Of a DNA stretch of 64,000 bases, positions 46,747 to 56,529 are shown one piece after another (positions within the stretch are counted from its first letter, which is position 1; every line of letters begins with the position of its first letter). The notes beneath the pieces were generated by a model. It saw only the letters and a program-made list of their open reading frames with translations, was not told the origin of the DNA and made no database searches. The position numbers were made by a program, and so were the translations under genes. Origin of the DNA: Heracleum sosnowskyi (lineage: Eukaryota; Streptophyta; Magnoliopsida; Apiales; Apiaceae); contig CM061239.1 of assembly GCA_030848705.1 (NCBI GenBank), positions 81,884,363 through 81,948,362 on the forward strand, given 5' to 3'.

Positions 46747-47694
46747 GACCGTGGATAGAGGTTGTGGGTTTGCAACCTCATGGTCAGAAATGGCCACTAA
46801 GGGCTTTGGATCAACATCCATAGGTTGTGGTTCAGGAGCCAGTTCAGGTTGAGGAATATTACCTTCGATTACATGTTCCCCTAGGGGTAGAAGTGGTAGG
46901 GGCACCGTTCTTAGATAGTTAGTGAGAACAGTGGGTACCCCTGGAAGATGATTCTTTCTTATCTGAGCGGTTATTGCATTGCTCTTCATCTTCATGCACT
47001 CCATGGTATCCTCAGCTGCAAATGTCTCACGTTCATCATCTGTTAAGACACCATTAAGAATTAGCTGTAGGAACCTAGGATAGAAACAAAGCACATCGTT
47101 CATGCATGTTCTTTCATCCAGTGGTCCCATGCATAGAATGACTTGATCAATCAATAACGGTCCTATGTTTATATGCCTATTGTTAGCAATGACAAACCCT
47201 ATCTTCTGAAGAAATAAGGGAATACCATGCAGATTTGTCAGCTTTTCAGTAAAAACATGGATAAGTGTGTGAAAGAAGAAGTTCCATGGCTTTGTCAGGT
47301 AATGCTTAAGGAACTCTCCCATAAAGAAGTTTGGTTGTTGACTTCTTATGAGAGTGAAGAAAGCATGTATCTCCTCAGTTGTGGGATCCGAAACATGGTT
47401 TTCTGTTGGAAAATGTAGAATTCTATTAAAGTCATGTTCCATCACCCTTATTGTTCTGCCCCCTGGCACAACAAAACTAAAGGATCTTACGTTATTCTCA
47501 CTTGTATCTATGGCGGTTGTGTACAACGCAGTCAATTGATCGATGCAAAGGACTACGGGAGTACTCAAAGCATATGCCACTAAAGAACGTGTGTTCAGAA
47601 ACTCTGCCCATGCGCGAAACTGTAAGTTCGTTATGGATTGCAAGTTCTGAAACGAGACATTATTAGTTTTGGTTACGATAAATTCTCCGACCAT
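46742..47694 (-). pseudogene. Env-position ORF of Copia II, N-terminal part
   Basis: True ATG at 47694 (MVGEFIVTK). About 318 codons before the Gypsy II junction: NLQFRAWAEFLNTRSLVAYAL, SFVVPGGRTIRVMEHDFNRIL, GEFLKHYLTKPWNFFFHT, NNRHINIGPLLIDQVI and a Pro-rich end. The frame is continuous with 35594 leftward once one TCTGT is counted once. The N-terminal block resembles the N-terminal domain of Sirevirus 3' ORFs and of proteins called putative plant transposon proteins. No signal peptide. Together with the other half it would be about 1080 residues. Confidence 0.78.
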
Positions 47695-47699
47695 TTTAA

Positions 47700-49142
47700 T
47701 TCAAATTTCCAGAAAATTAATTTAAAACCAAAACTAATTTACCAATTAATTATTTTTAATTAATTAACCTTAGAAAAAAATTACCCTTTTTCTTTTCGAA
47801 TTCAAAATACAAATTTCGAACACTTTTGACTTAATAACCCTAATTGTTACCTTGTTGAATTTTCACTAACAACTCAAAAGAAATTAATTGATGAAACAAT
47901 TAAATTCTTATGAAGAACTCGGTTAACAAAAGCTAGAACTAGATAAGTCACTTCGATGGTTTCTACTAAAAACAAGACTGAGAACCTCAATTGACCAATA
48001 ACACAAACAGTTTCACAGTTAAATGAAATTACTGTGGTAAAAAGTCAGATTGCACGGTTAAAACTTGAGAAACTGTCGAAGAAAATGTTCTTGATTGTTT
48101 ATGTATCTTGTAAGTATTATAAACGAAAGCTTAGTTTCCTCAGATCTGTGAAAATGAAAAGAAAAAAAAACCAAGGCAATGTTTTATACTTAATGAAACT
48201 GACAGGGGTAAATCTGTCAATACAGTGTTCGATGGATTTCATTTGAACTACCGATAGATTTTCAGAGGGGCAAAATGGTCATCTGCACTTCGATGGTTTT
48301 CTAAAAACTATCGAAGTGTATGAGAATTTAGAATATAAAACGATTTTCTGAAAAACTATCGAAGGTTTTCTTTTCTTAAATCCAAAAACTATCGAACACC
48401 TTTTGTTTGAAAAACTATCGAGAATTTGATTATTGAATTAATTAAATTCACTTCGATACTTTTTTCTGCTGAATTTCAAAATCTATCGAGAATTTAAATA
48501 TAGAATTAATTAAATTCACTTCGATATATTTTAAGATTATCCTAAAAAACTATCGAGAATTGTTTTCGATAGTTTTTTTCTTTTCCTTTTCAAAAACTAT
48601 CGAAAATTGCTTTCGATAGAATTTTCTTTGTACTTAGAAAAACTGTCGAATTTCCTAAATTAGATATTTTTGCTTCTGTCCAAATTTTAAAACCTGTTCT
48701 ATTTAAAAAATTAGACTTTTTGTATTTCTGTGAACTTTTAATTTGAATAAATCTTTTCAAATTTACCAAAATCAATTATTAACAGAAATTCACAATTTTC
48801 TTAGAATAAAATCAACTAAATATCATTAAATGATATTAATCAATTAGAATCCAATAAATTATGTTGCATTAATCCACAATGTTAAAAACAAAGCAAATTA
48901 ATTCAAATTAAATAGATGCTTAAATATTTAGAACAAATATTAGCACCTAAATAATTTTTAGAATTAATAACCAATTAAATGCCAAAAGATATATCATCCA
49001 TAATTATGACATTAAATTAGTACAATAATCCTAACTACGAGAATTGCTCCTGAAAATAAATTCACGAGTCCTAAGGATATAGAAATTCTTAAACTCATGT
49101 ATTCACTAGGACTATCTTGTAGTTACTGACTTATAATCAAAA
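47700..49142 (-). other. Copia II pol-to-3' ORF spacer with repeated ACTATCGA motif
   Basis: AT-rich, no coding frame. Between 47950 and 48660 there are roughly fifteen copies of AAAACTATCGA or its complement TCGATAGTTTT, with close variants. Several are paired into hairpins, for example CACTTCGATGGTTTT with AAAACTATCGAAGTG around a 3-base loop (48288-48320), and further pairs near 48543-48582 and 48592-48625. The same word occurs three times in the 517-bp LTR. Confidence 0.8.
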
Positions 49143-49706
49143 TCAATTAGAAAGATTTAACATCCCAAGTTCACCAACCAGCCTTGAAAAAGTGGATTCA
49201 TCAAGCGGTTTAGTACAGATGTCTGCAATTTGTTCCTCTGTGGGTACAAAGTATAACTCCACAGTTCCATTCATGACATACTCTCGGATAAAATGATACC
49301 TGAAGTCGATGTGCTTCGTCCTCGAGTGTTGCACTGGGTTGTTAGAGATTGTTATGGCACTTGTGTTGTCGCAAAATATTGGAATCTTTGTCAACAAAAG
49401 CCCATAGTCACAGAGTTGGTTTCTCATCCACAAGATCTGAGCACAGCAGCTACCAACAGCAATGTATTCAGCCTCAACTGTTGATGTGGAAACTGAATGC
49501 TGCTTCTTGCTATACCAAGGAACTAACCTTCTTCCAAGAAACTGACAGCTTCCTGAAGTACTCTTCCGATCAATCTTACAACCTGCAAAATCAGAGTCTG
49601 TGTATCCAATAAGATCAAATCCTGTATCTTTAGGGTACCAAATTCCAAGATTTGGGGTCCCCTTAAGATATCTAAATATTCGCTTAACATCTATTAGATG
49701 AGATTC
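49143..49706 (-). pseudogene. RNase H (Copia II)
   Basis: Minus-strand frame reading DLIGYTDSDFAGCKIDRKST, VEAEYIAVGSC, CDNTSAITISNNPVQHSRTK and HIDFRYHFIREYV, to the stop after MLNLSN at 49143. These are the standard Copia RNase H blocks with the acidic residues intact. A TAA after FQSDP (about 49707) separates it from RT; otherwise the frame is continuous. Confidence 0.88.
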
Positions 49707-50303
49707 TTAAGGATCAGACTGAAACCTAGCACACAAGCATGTTGCAAACATTATATCTGGTCTACTTGCAGTGAGATAAAGTAATGAGCCTATCATACCT
49801 CTGTAGCCTGTGATGTCAACCTTCTTACCAGTTTCATCCTTATCAAGCTTAGTGGCAGTTGGCATAGGAGTCTTTTCTGTAGATGAGTCTTCCATCTGAT
49901 ACTTCTTAAGAAGATCTTTGATGTACTTGGACTGACAAATGAATATACCATCTTGCCTTTGATACACTTGCAGTCCAAGAAAGAATGACAATTCACCCAT
50001 CATGCTCATTTCATAACGACTCTGCATTAACTTAGCAAATCTCTTGCATAGATCATCATTAGTAGAACCAAATATTATGTCATCAACATATACTTGCACC
50101 AATATCAAATCATTTTTATGTTTTTTGTAAAAGAGAGTTTTGTCTACAACACCTCTTGTAAAATCATTTTCAAGTAAGAATTCAGAGAGAGTGTCATACC
50201 ATGTCCTTGGAGCTTGTTTGAGTCCATAGAGAGCTTTGAATAGAAAGTACACAAAGTCTGCCAATTTTGAATCCTCAAAACCTGGAGGTTGTTCCACAAA
50301 CAC
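49707..50303 (-). CDS. Reverse transcriptase, central part (Copia II)
   Basis: A 198-codon open stretch: FVEQPPGFEDSKL, ALYGLKQAPRTWYDTL, the catalytic YVDDIIFGS (YVDD at residues 72-75), MMGELSFFLGLQV and GYRGMIGSLLYLTASRPDI. Active-site residues intact. Bounded by a TAA in GELD-EVFVEQ upstream (about 50307) and another at 49707. Confidence 0.88.
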   Translation of the reverse strand: MFVEQPPGFEDSKLADFVYFLFKALYGLKQAPRTWYDTLSEFLLENDFTRGVVDKTLFYKKHKNDLILVQVYVDDIIFGSTNDDLCKRFAKLMQSRYEMSMMGELSFFLGLQVYQRQDGIFICQSKYIKDLLKKYQMEDSSTEKTPMPTATKLDKDETGKKVDITGYRGMIGSLLYLTASRPDIMFATCLCARFQSDP

Positions 50304-50759
50304 TTCTTAATCTAACTCCCCGTTCAGAAAAGCACTTTTCACATCCATTTGATATACCTTGTAATTGGAATGTGCTACGAATGCCAGAAACATTCTGATG
50401 GCCTCAAGTCTTGCTACTAGTGCTTAGGTTTCATCATAATCTATACCCTCTTCTTGAGAGTAACCTTTAGCAATCAGTCTGGCTTTGTTTCTCGTGACAA
50501 TGCCATCTTCATCCAACTTATTTCTGAATACCCATCTTGTTCCAATAACAGATTTTCCCTTAGGCCTGGGTACCAGCTTCCAAACTTTTTGCCTTTCAAA
50601 CTGATTGAGTTCCTCTTGCATAGCAATCACCCAATCTGGATCATCTAGAGCATCTTCAACTTTCTTAGGTTCTGTTTCTGAAAGAAACCCAGAATAGTGA
50701 CATTCATTTTGTGATGTTCTCCTAGTTCTCACTCCTGTATCCGGATCACCAATGATCAA
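50304..50759 (-). pseudogene. Reverse transcriptase N-terminal part (Copia II)
   Basis: WVIAMQEELNQFERQKVWKL, GTRWVFRNKLDEDG, ARLIAKGYSQEEGIDYDET, then a TAA, then LVARLEAIRMFL and the MDVKSAFLNGE block with the first catalytic Asp. In the same reading direction as the rest of pol. Confidence 0.85.
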
Positions 50760-50904
50760 GTAAATGGATGATCTCTATTCCATACCCTTTGTCTTGGCAG
50801 ATGCGATCTTGATGATTCTCCTTGTTCTAGATGTTGTGGAGTGTGACTAGTTGATCCTTCTCCTTCTCCCCCTGAGTTGTTGACGGTATGATCTATTGAC
50901 CCTG

Positions 50905-52389
50905 TTAATTGACTAGTGGATCCAGTGGTAGTTTGAGTATGTTCACCACTATCACCACTTGGTCCAAGTCATTATCATTATCATTATTATTAATAACTAT
51001 AAAAACTTCAGGTTCTTCTTCATTGTCAGAGAGATCTCCTGATAGATTTTCAAATACCAAGGATTCAGAGTTCTCTCTTGTTTGCAGGCCTGGTCTTTTG
51101 GTGTCGTCGAATGTTACATTAAAGCTTTCCAACACCTTCTTATCTTCAATCACATATACCCTGTAAGCCTTAGATTCCAGAGAATAGCCCAGAAAAATGC
51201 CTTCATCTGCTTTGGCATCAAACTTGCCTAGATGTTCTCCATCTTTAAGTACAAAGCACTTTGCACCAAACACATGAAAGTACTTCAGTGTTGGTTTCTT
51301 GTTGGCCATTAACTCATACAGAGTCTTTTCATGATCTTTGTTGATCAGGGTTCGATTCTGAGTGTAGCAAGTTGTACTCACTGCTTCAGCCCAAAAGTAA
51401 GTGGGAAGTTTTGATTCATTCAACATGGTCCTTGCTGCTTCAACCAAGGTCTTGTTCTTCCTTTCCACTACTCCATTTTGTTGAGGAGTTCTTGGTGCTG
51501 AAAACTGTCTTGATATTCCTTTCTCTGAGCAGAAATCATTAAGAACTGCATTCTTGAATTCAGTTCCATTGTCTGATCTGATTGTCCGCACAGGCAGCTT
51601 AGCTTCCACTTCTATCTTCTTGATGTGATCAATGATTAGTTGTGTTGCTTCATCCTTTGATTGTAAGAACAACACCCACGTGTACTTGGAGTAGTAATCC
51701 ACCATCACCAATGCATATCTTTTTCTTGAAAGTGACGTAACATTAACTGGACCAAATAAATCCATATGAATCAGTTGCAATGGTTCAATAATGCTTGTCA
51801 TTCCTTTGCTTCTATGTGATGCTTTCTTCGACTTCCCCTTTTCACATGCTTCACATAGTCCCTCCTGATTGAATTCCATCAGGGGCAACCCTCTCACTAA
51901 CTCTCTCTTTACCAAAGAGTTCATAGTTTTGAAGTTCAAATGTGAGAGCTTCTTATGCCATATCCAACTTTGTTCTGAAGATGCCTTACTGTAGAAACAT
52001 GTAACTTCTCCTTCACTAGTAGAACTTAAGTCAGCTATAAACAAATTTCCTTTTCTTACTGCCAGTAGAGCAAGCTTCTCATCCTTCCTGTTGGTGATCA
52101 AGCACTTGTCCTTTCTGAAATCTACATTGTATCCTTTATCACAGAACTGACTGATACTTAGAAGATTGTGCTTCAATCCTTCAACAAGACAAATGTTTTC
52201 AATGATGACATTCCCAATTTTCAATTTACCATATCCCGTAGTGAATCCTTTGTTGTCATCTCCAAAGGTTATAATCGGGCCGGTCTTCTTAACCACCTCT
52301 GTAAGCAGGGTCTCTTCACCTATCATGTGTCTAGAACAGCCACTATCCAGAATCCACACGACCTTTGAGCTCTTAACCTTACCCTGCAA
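50905..52389 (-). CDS. Protease and integrase (Copia II), 494-codon open frame
   Basis: Protease at the start, ILDSGCSRHMIG (D15-S16-G17), with LVEGLKHNLLSISQ. Integrase HHCC: H145, H150, C179, C182. Catalytic D210 (HMDLFGP), D273 (RSDNGTEF), E309 (GVVERKNK). Then YFWAEAV, GIFLGYS and an acidic Asn/Asp-rich tail. All catalytic residues are present, so this is the best preserved protein segment in the window. It belongs to the gag-pol polyprotein, not a separate gene. The end of the frame comes from a shift in the linker toward RT. Confidence 0.9.
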   Translation of the reverse strand: MQGKVKSSKVVWILDSGCSRHMIGEETLLTEVVKKTGPIITFGDDNKGFTTGYGKLKIGNVIIENICLVEGLKHNLLSISQFCDKGYNVDFRKDKCLITNRKDEKLALLAVRKGNLFIADLSSTSEGEVTCFYSKASSEQSWIWHKKLSHLNFKTMNSLVKRELVRGLPLMEFNQEGLCEACEKGKSKKASHRSKGMTSIIEPLQLIHMDLFGPVNVTSLSRKRYALVMVDYYSKYTWVLFLQSKDEATQLIIDHIKKIEVEAKLPVRTIRSDNGTEFKNAVLNDFCSEKGISRQFSAPRTPQQNGVVERKNKTLVEAARTMLNESKLPTYFWAEAVSTTCYTQNRTLINKDHEKTLYELMANKKPTLKYFHVFGAKCFVLKDGEHLGKFDAKADEGIFLGYSLESKAYRVYVIEDKKVLESFNVTFDDTKRPGLQTRENSESLVFENLSGDLSDNEEEPEVFIVINNNDNDNDLDQVVIVVNILKLPLDPLVN

Positions 52390-52400
52390 TCACAGATTGA

Positions 52401-53537
52401 TTAAGCGGACTTTGGTACCCAAACTTGTTTGGGTCCTGAAGGTTTAGATACTTTAACAGGAGTAACATTCAAATTAGTCTTACCCTGTTTGATATTCATA
52501 GTATCTGTGGATTTAACATTAACAGTGCTTTTGCTACTATCATTCATCAACTTAAAATAAGCATGCATGATGTTGTATTTACATAGCAAACACTCTTTCT
52601 TTCCACAGGGTTCATGAAGATCAGGCATGTCAGACATGCTATGCATTTCAGAAGTATTAGCAGTTTCTACTTTAACCTTTTTACATGCATGTGTAAGGTG
52701 TCCAGCAGAATTACAAATAGTGCACAACTTCCTAGATGCAATGGGAGAAGAAGAAACAATATTCTGATTAACAACCTTCTTTTTCCCATTCCTGTTCTTT
52801 TTAGCCTTGTCAACTAAGTCACCAACTACAGTTTTAGGTATTACAGTTTTTACTGATTTCCTAGGCAACTTAGTCTTTACCTCTTTTTCCTTCACTAAAT
52901 CCTCCTCAAGCAATTCTTGTCTTATGTATAAGTCATCCTCATGAAAAGGTTCTGAGAAGGGCTTAACAAAGACTAGACTGACCACATTCTTAAGAATGTG
53001 TGGAATATCCTTCTTGACAACAGAAGATGTCACAGGGAATTCCAGAATCTTTTTCCCATCCTTTTTGGAGTAGTCAAGTCCTATAGCAGTTTTATTACCC
53101 TGGGTCTGAGTATTAATGATCTCCTTAGCAATCAGGGCGGAATTCTTAAAAGCATTGAGTTTCAAATCTAACTCTGAAATCTGCTTCCTGAGGATAGTCT
53201 CTATCTCATCATTACACTTGACCTTGTTCTCTAAGTACGCATTCTTTTGCTTAAGATCTTCTAATGTGACAGCTACAAGCTCTAGTTCTTCATTTTTAGA
53301 TTCTAGATTTTTAATCTTAAGAACTAGTTTAGAATTTTCCATTTCAGATGCTAGCATGCTTGTGTGTACATTAAACAATTCTACACTTAGATCTTGCACA
53401 GTTTTCTTGTACTCAGAATTAGACATGTCAATTGTAGTTAGGATAGGTACCTGAGATAATTGTGGTGATTCCTCTGAAGAGTCAGCCATTAGGGCAACAT
53501 TTACATATTCCTCCCCCTTCATCCGAATCAGTATCAT
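52401..53537 (-). CDS. Gag C-terminal region with second zinc knuckle (Copia II)
   Basis: 378-codon open stretch following a frameshift in a G run near 53515. Coiled-coil-like residues about 40-135 (Leu/Lys/Glu-rich heptads), a basic stretch KAKKNRNGKKK and a CCHC knuckle CTICNSAGHLTHAC (C272-C285), then a Cys-rich piece CGKKECLLCKYN. Ends just before protease with GPKQVWVPKS, the same layout as Copia I Gag. The first Met is not the real start. Confidence 0.82.
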   Translation of the reverse strand: MILIRMKGEEYVNVALMADSSEESPQLSQVPILTTIDMSNSEYKKTVQDLSVELFNVHTSMLASEMENSKLVLKIKNLESKNEELELVAVTLEDLKQKNAYLENKVKCNDEIETILRKQISELDLKLNAFKNSALIAKEIINTQTQGNKTAIGLDYSKKDGKKILEFPVTSSVVKKDIPHILKNVVSLVFVKPFSEPFHEDDLYIRQELLEEDLVKEKEVKTKLPRKSVKTVIPKTVVGDLVDKAKKNRNGKKKVVNQNIVSSSPIASRKLCTICNSAGHLTHACKKVKVETANTSEMHSMSDMPDLHEPCGKKECLLCKYNIMHAYFKLMNDSSKSTVNVKSTDTMNIKQGKTNLNVTPVKVSKPSGPKQVWVPKSA

Positions 53538-54795
53538 CCTAGTGTTTTCCCTCTGCTATATAAGCTTTTCCTTTCTACTTTCCAGACAATGCCTCCAGTT
53601 GCTGTTTCAGCTTGGCATTCTCCTTCTTCAAATCCTCATACGAGTCTTTCTTTTCATAGACATCTTTCATGTCTCTTGCTTGACGAGGCTTCCGGCATTC
53701 AGTGGCAAAATGCCCTAACTCATTGCAGTTGTAGCATCTTGATTTGCTTCTGTCAATCGAGCCAGTCTTCTAGCCTCCCTTAAAACCTGTACCAGGTGAG
53801 TACTTGCTCTTCTGGAATCTGTTGGTTGAGCCCTTGAACTTGTACTTAGGGTTTCTCTTGAAACAAATGTGGCTAAACTTTGCAGCTAAGTACGCCACGG
53901 TTTTGTCTTCCATTTGCTCAAGCTCTTCTAGGGTGTAGTAATCACTTTCATCAACACCCAGATTCACAGAATCTATTTCAGCTTCTATAATCACCTCCTT
54001 TCCCGCTCTAGGAGTTTGAACCTGAATATCAGAAGTTGTTGGTTCATCCACTACAAGTGCTGCTGATCTCACAAGTGCATTGTGTTTGTTGTCCACTGTC
54101 CCTGGTCTGTAGATTATCACTCGTTGTTCTTGCTCCATCTCATAAGTCTTCAACTTGCCATAGATCATCTCTAATGGCATCTTTGTGAAGTCGATTATTT
54201 CCCTTATGGATGAGGACTTGTGTTCTACATGATGGGGCTGCGTCATCATGAACTTCCTGTTTGTTTCTCTCAGTGGATAGGTCTTCCCTTTCATTGCCAA
54301 TTCATTGAGAAGCTTAGTATATTTCTCAAAGACCTGAGTTATACTTTCTCTTGGAAGAGACCTAAAAGCTTCATACTGAAAAGTCAGGATGTCCAATCTG
54401 TTTTCCTGAACGTCTTCAGTTCCTTCCATTATCAAATTAATGGTATCCCACATATGTTTCCCACTTGTACAGTTCATCAACTGATAGCTCATTTCCTTGT
54501 ATGCGGAGTCTGCCAATATCAACATCAAACCTGTATCCAATCGAATCAGTTCTTTGTCAGAATCTGTGTACTCAGTGATATCTTTAGGTTGGGTGCCTTG
54601 AGGAATCCTGGTACCATCAGGAGCTGTAGATTCACTAACTGGTTTCATTGGTACAAACGGTCCGTTCTCTAATACGCCAATGTACAACGGATTAGATGCC
54701 TTGATAAATAACAACATCTTCATCTTCCACAAACCGAAATCATCTCTAGTAAACGGGGGAACTTTAATACCAGCAGTTTTCTTTGGAGCACTCAT
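53538..54795 (-). pseudogene. gag N-terminal region with first zinc knuckle (Copia II)
   Basis: True ATG at 54795 (MSAPKKTAGIKVPPF), about 140 bases after the primer site. Blocks FTRDDFGLWKMKMLLFI, MNCTSGKHMWDTINL and ESITQVFEKYTKLLNELAM are Copia Gag patterns. A TAG follows GTGFKGG (53770), after which the frame resumes with the knuckle CYNCNELGHFATEC (about 53690-53735) and KPRQARDMKDV. A second TAG (about 53553) and the G-run shift follow. Confidence 0.85.
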
Positions 54796-54934
54796 GGTTT
54801 CTGAAAATTTCAAATTGTTTAAAATTCAAGAAATTCCAATTAAATGAAAAATTTTGAAAGTTAAAAAATTTGCTTCGAATTTTCAAGCTACGTTTGATTT
54901 TGGTCTCATTCACCAGATCTGATTTGTATGTCAA

Positions 54935-54954
54935 TCAAGAGCTCTGATACCAAT
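54935..54954 (-). promoter_or_regulatory. Primer-binding site (Copia II)
   Basis: Minus strand ATTGGTATCAGAGCTCTTGA, a perfect tRNA-Met type site next to the LTR end at 54955. Confidence 0.9.
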
Positions 54955-55471
54955 TGTTAGGTCCAAAGTATCGTAGAAGGGGGGGTTGAATACGATGCTC
55001 ACAAATTATTTAATTTCGTTCGCGGATTAATTATTCAGTTCTATAACGAAATCCAAAGCACCAAATCAAAACACGAGTCGGGGAATATATCGTTTTATAA
55101 ATATAAACCTCGAGGGGTGCTACAATTTCTAATCCGTAGATTAGCTTCAATGAGTTCTAGGTTATACACAATCAATACAATGATAGAATTCTGAGCAATA
55201 TTAATTTCTCTAGTAATCTCTCTAGCTCAATCTTCTCTCTTCGTAATTGCTTATGTGTTAAAACCTTAACTGAAGAAGACACACTCTTCTCTCTGTATTA
55301 ATTGTAGACTTGTTTTGAAAACTATCGAACCAAACTTGAAGAATCAATCTTGGCCGTCCATCTTCAAAATCAACCTGACAAACAAACAACTTTCCACCTG
55401 CTCCCAAACTTAAAAACCATCGAATGAAATAAAGTAATTTTCCATTCGATAGTTTTCCATAAATCCTAACA
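54955..55471 (-). repeat. Copia II 5' LTR
   Basis: 517 bp on the minus strand, TGTTAGGATTTATGG (55471) to TTTGGACCTAACA (54955). It contains the ACTATCGA motif three times, and a TATAAAA word near 55096 could be the TATA box. Confidence 0.85.
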
Positions 55472-55480
55472 GATACCAGT
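55472..55480 (-). promoter_or_regulatory. Nine-base primer-site stub after LTR-b
   Basis: Minus strand ACTGGTATC: two spacer bases plus the first seven bases of the tRNA-Met primer site, then Copia II begins. GTATC is the presumed target duplication of Copia II. Confidence 0.8.
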
Positions 55481-56520
55481 TGTTGGTCCTTGAGTATTGC
55501 AAAAGGGAGTTTGAATGCAATACTGATAAAATTCAATTTATGCTTCAACAACTAAAACTAAGATTAAATCCTATCAGTAGAAGAAATGCAATCACAAGTA
55601 GTTTTCTCACAAAATAAATATTTTATTTATCTTGCGAAAGTGTTGCTACAACCTTGAGAGAAAGAATGTTTTTCTCAAGCTTCGATTCCTCGAGTGATAC
55701 ACAATATATAATGAGAGAGATAGTCTAATTAAGTAAACTAATCATGTCTCTATCATCACGGGTTTGTGAAGCTGCTGTCATTTTCATGTGGCAGCTCCTT
55801 ACAATTTGCATACCCGTGTGTCTTACCTAAATTGCTATACAAACAACTTTATCATTACATGAAAAAGCAATCTAGATACATTCTATATTTAGCTAACACA
55901 ATTCCAGTAGATGTTGATTTGTCATACTCTTGAATTGGTGAACTTTGTCATGTGATCTCTCAAGCTGATGTCGTAGTCTTTGTAGACCTGATGCAGTGTT
56001 GGGATACTGCAGCACGCCTGTTTCTTGAACATCCAAACTGTCACATGTTTGACTGGGTAGATCCCCAATTCAAAGTTTATCCATTTGAGACAGTATCCTG
56101 ATCTCCAAGCTTGTTGTCAGAAGAATGCGCTTTTGGTGACAATAAGAAATCCCCACAATAGATGCTGTCAGGAGTTCCAAACTTGTTGTCAGGAGAATAG
56201 AGAGTTGTTGTCTCAAGGCTTCCGCCAATGGTTCTGTCAAAGTGAATATGCTGTCATGACTTGCAACATGTTGTTTTCTTGTAACCTTACTGTCAGTGAG
56301 ATGACAGTAACAATTATTCTTGTTGTCATCCTGATATACTCCTTGAGGCTTGAACAAACGAATGAACTTCTTCCAAGATTTATAAACAAGTTTATTACAG
56401 CAAATGAAATGGCTACAAGAACATACTCTGGCTGTAACAGTATGTTCTACTTAATAAAATTAAGTATTACAAAAGATAAAGTTAAGTTGCCTTCTAAGCT
56501 ATCACCCATAAATCTAAACA
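55481..56520 (-). repeat. LTR-b: Sirevirus-type LTR
   Basis: 1040 bp on the minus strand, TGTTTAGATTTATGG (56520) to AAGGACCAACA (55481). The same length as LTR-a and closely similar. Rich in a TGTCA word (CTGTCATG, TTGTCAGG and similar). The 154-codon plus-strand frame (56085-56549) and its antisense are chance ORFs in the LTR. Confidence 0.85.
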
Positions 56521-56529
56521 GATACCAGT
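56521..56529 (-). promoter_or_regulatory. Nine-base primer-site stub after LTR-a
   Basis: Minus strand ACTGGTATC, identical to 55472-55480, then LTR-b begins at once. Confidence 0.8.

Larger units (their letters stand above)
33264..55471 (-). mobile_element. Copia II: Sirevirus-like element with 3' extra ORF, interrupted by Gypsy II
   Basis: Order on the minus strand: 5' LTR (54955-55471), primer site, gag (from 54795), PR-INT, RT, RNase H (to 49143), a 1.45-kb spacer rich in an ACTATCGA motif, then a long 3' ORF (47694 leftward) split by Gypsy II and resuming at 35594, ending at 33308. The 3' LTR is outside the window beyond LTR-X. Copia with an extra 3' ORF of env-like position is the Sirevirus layout. 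Polyprotein damage is light: a few nonsense codons and one G-run frameshift. Confidence 0.85.
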
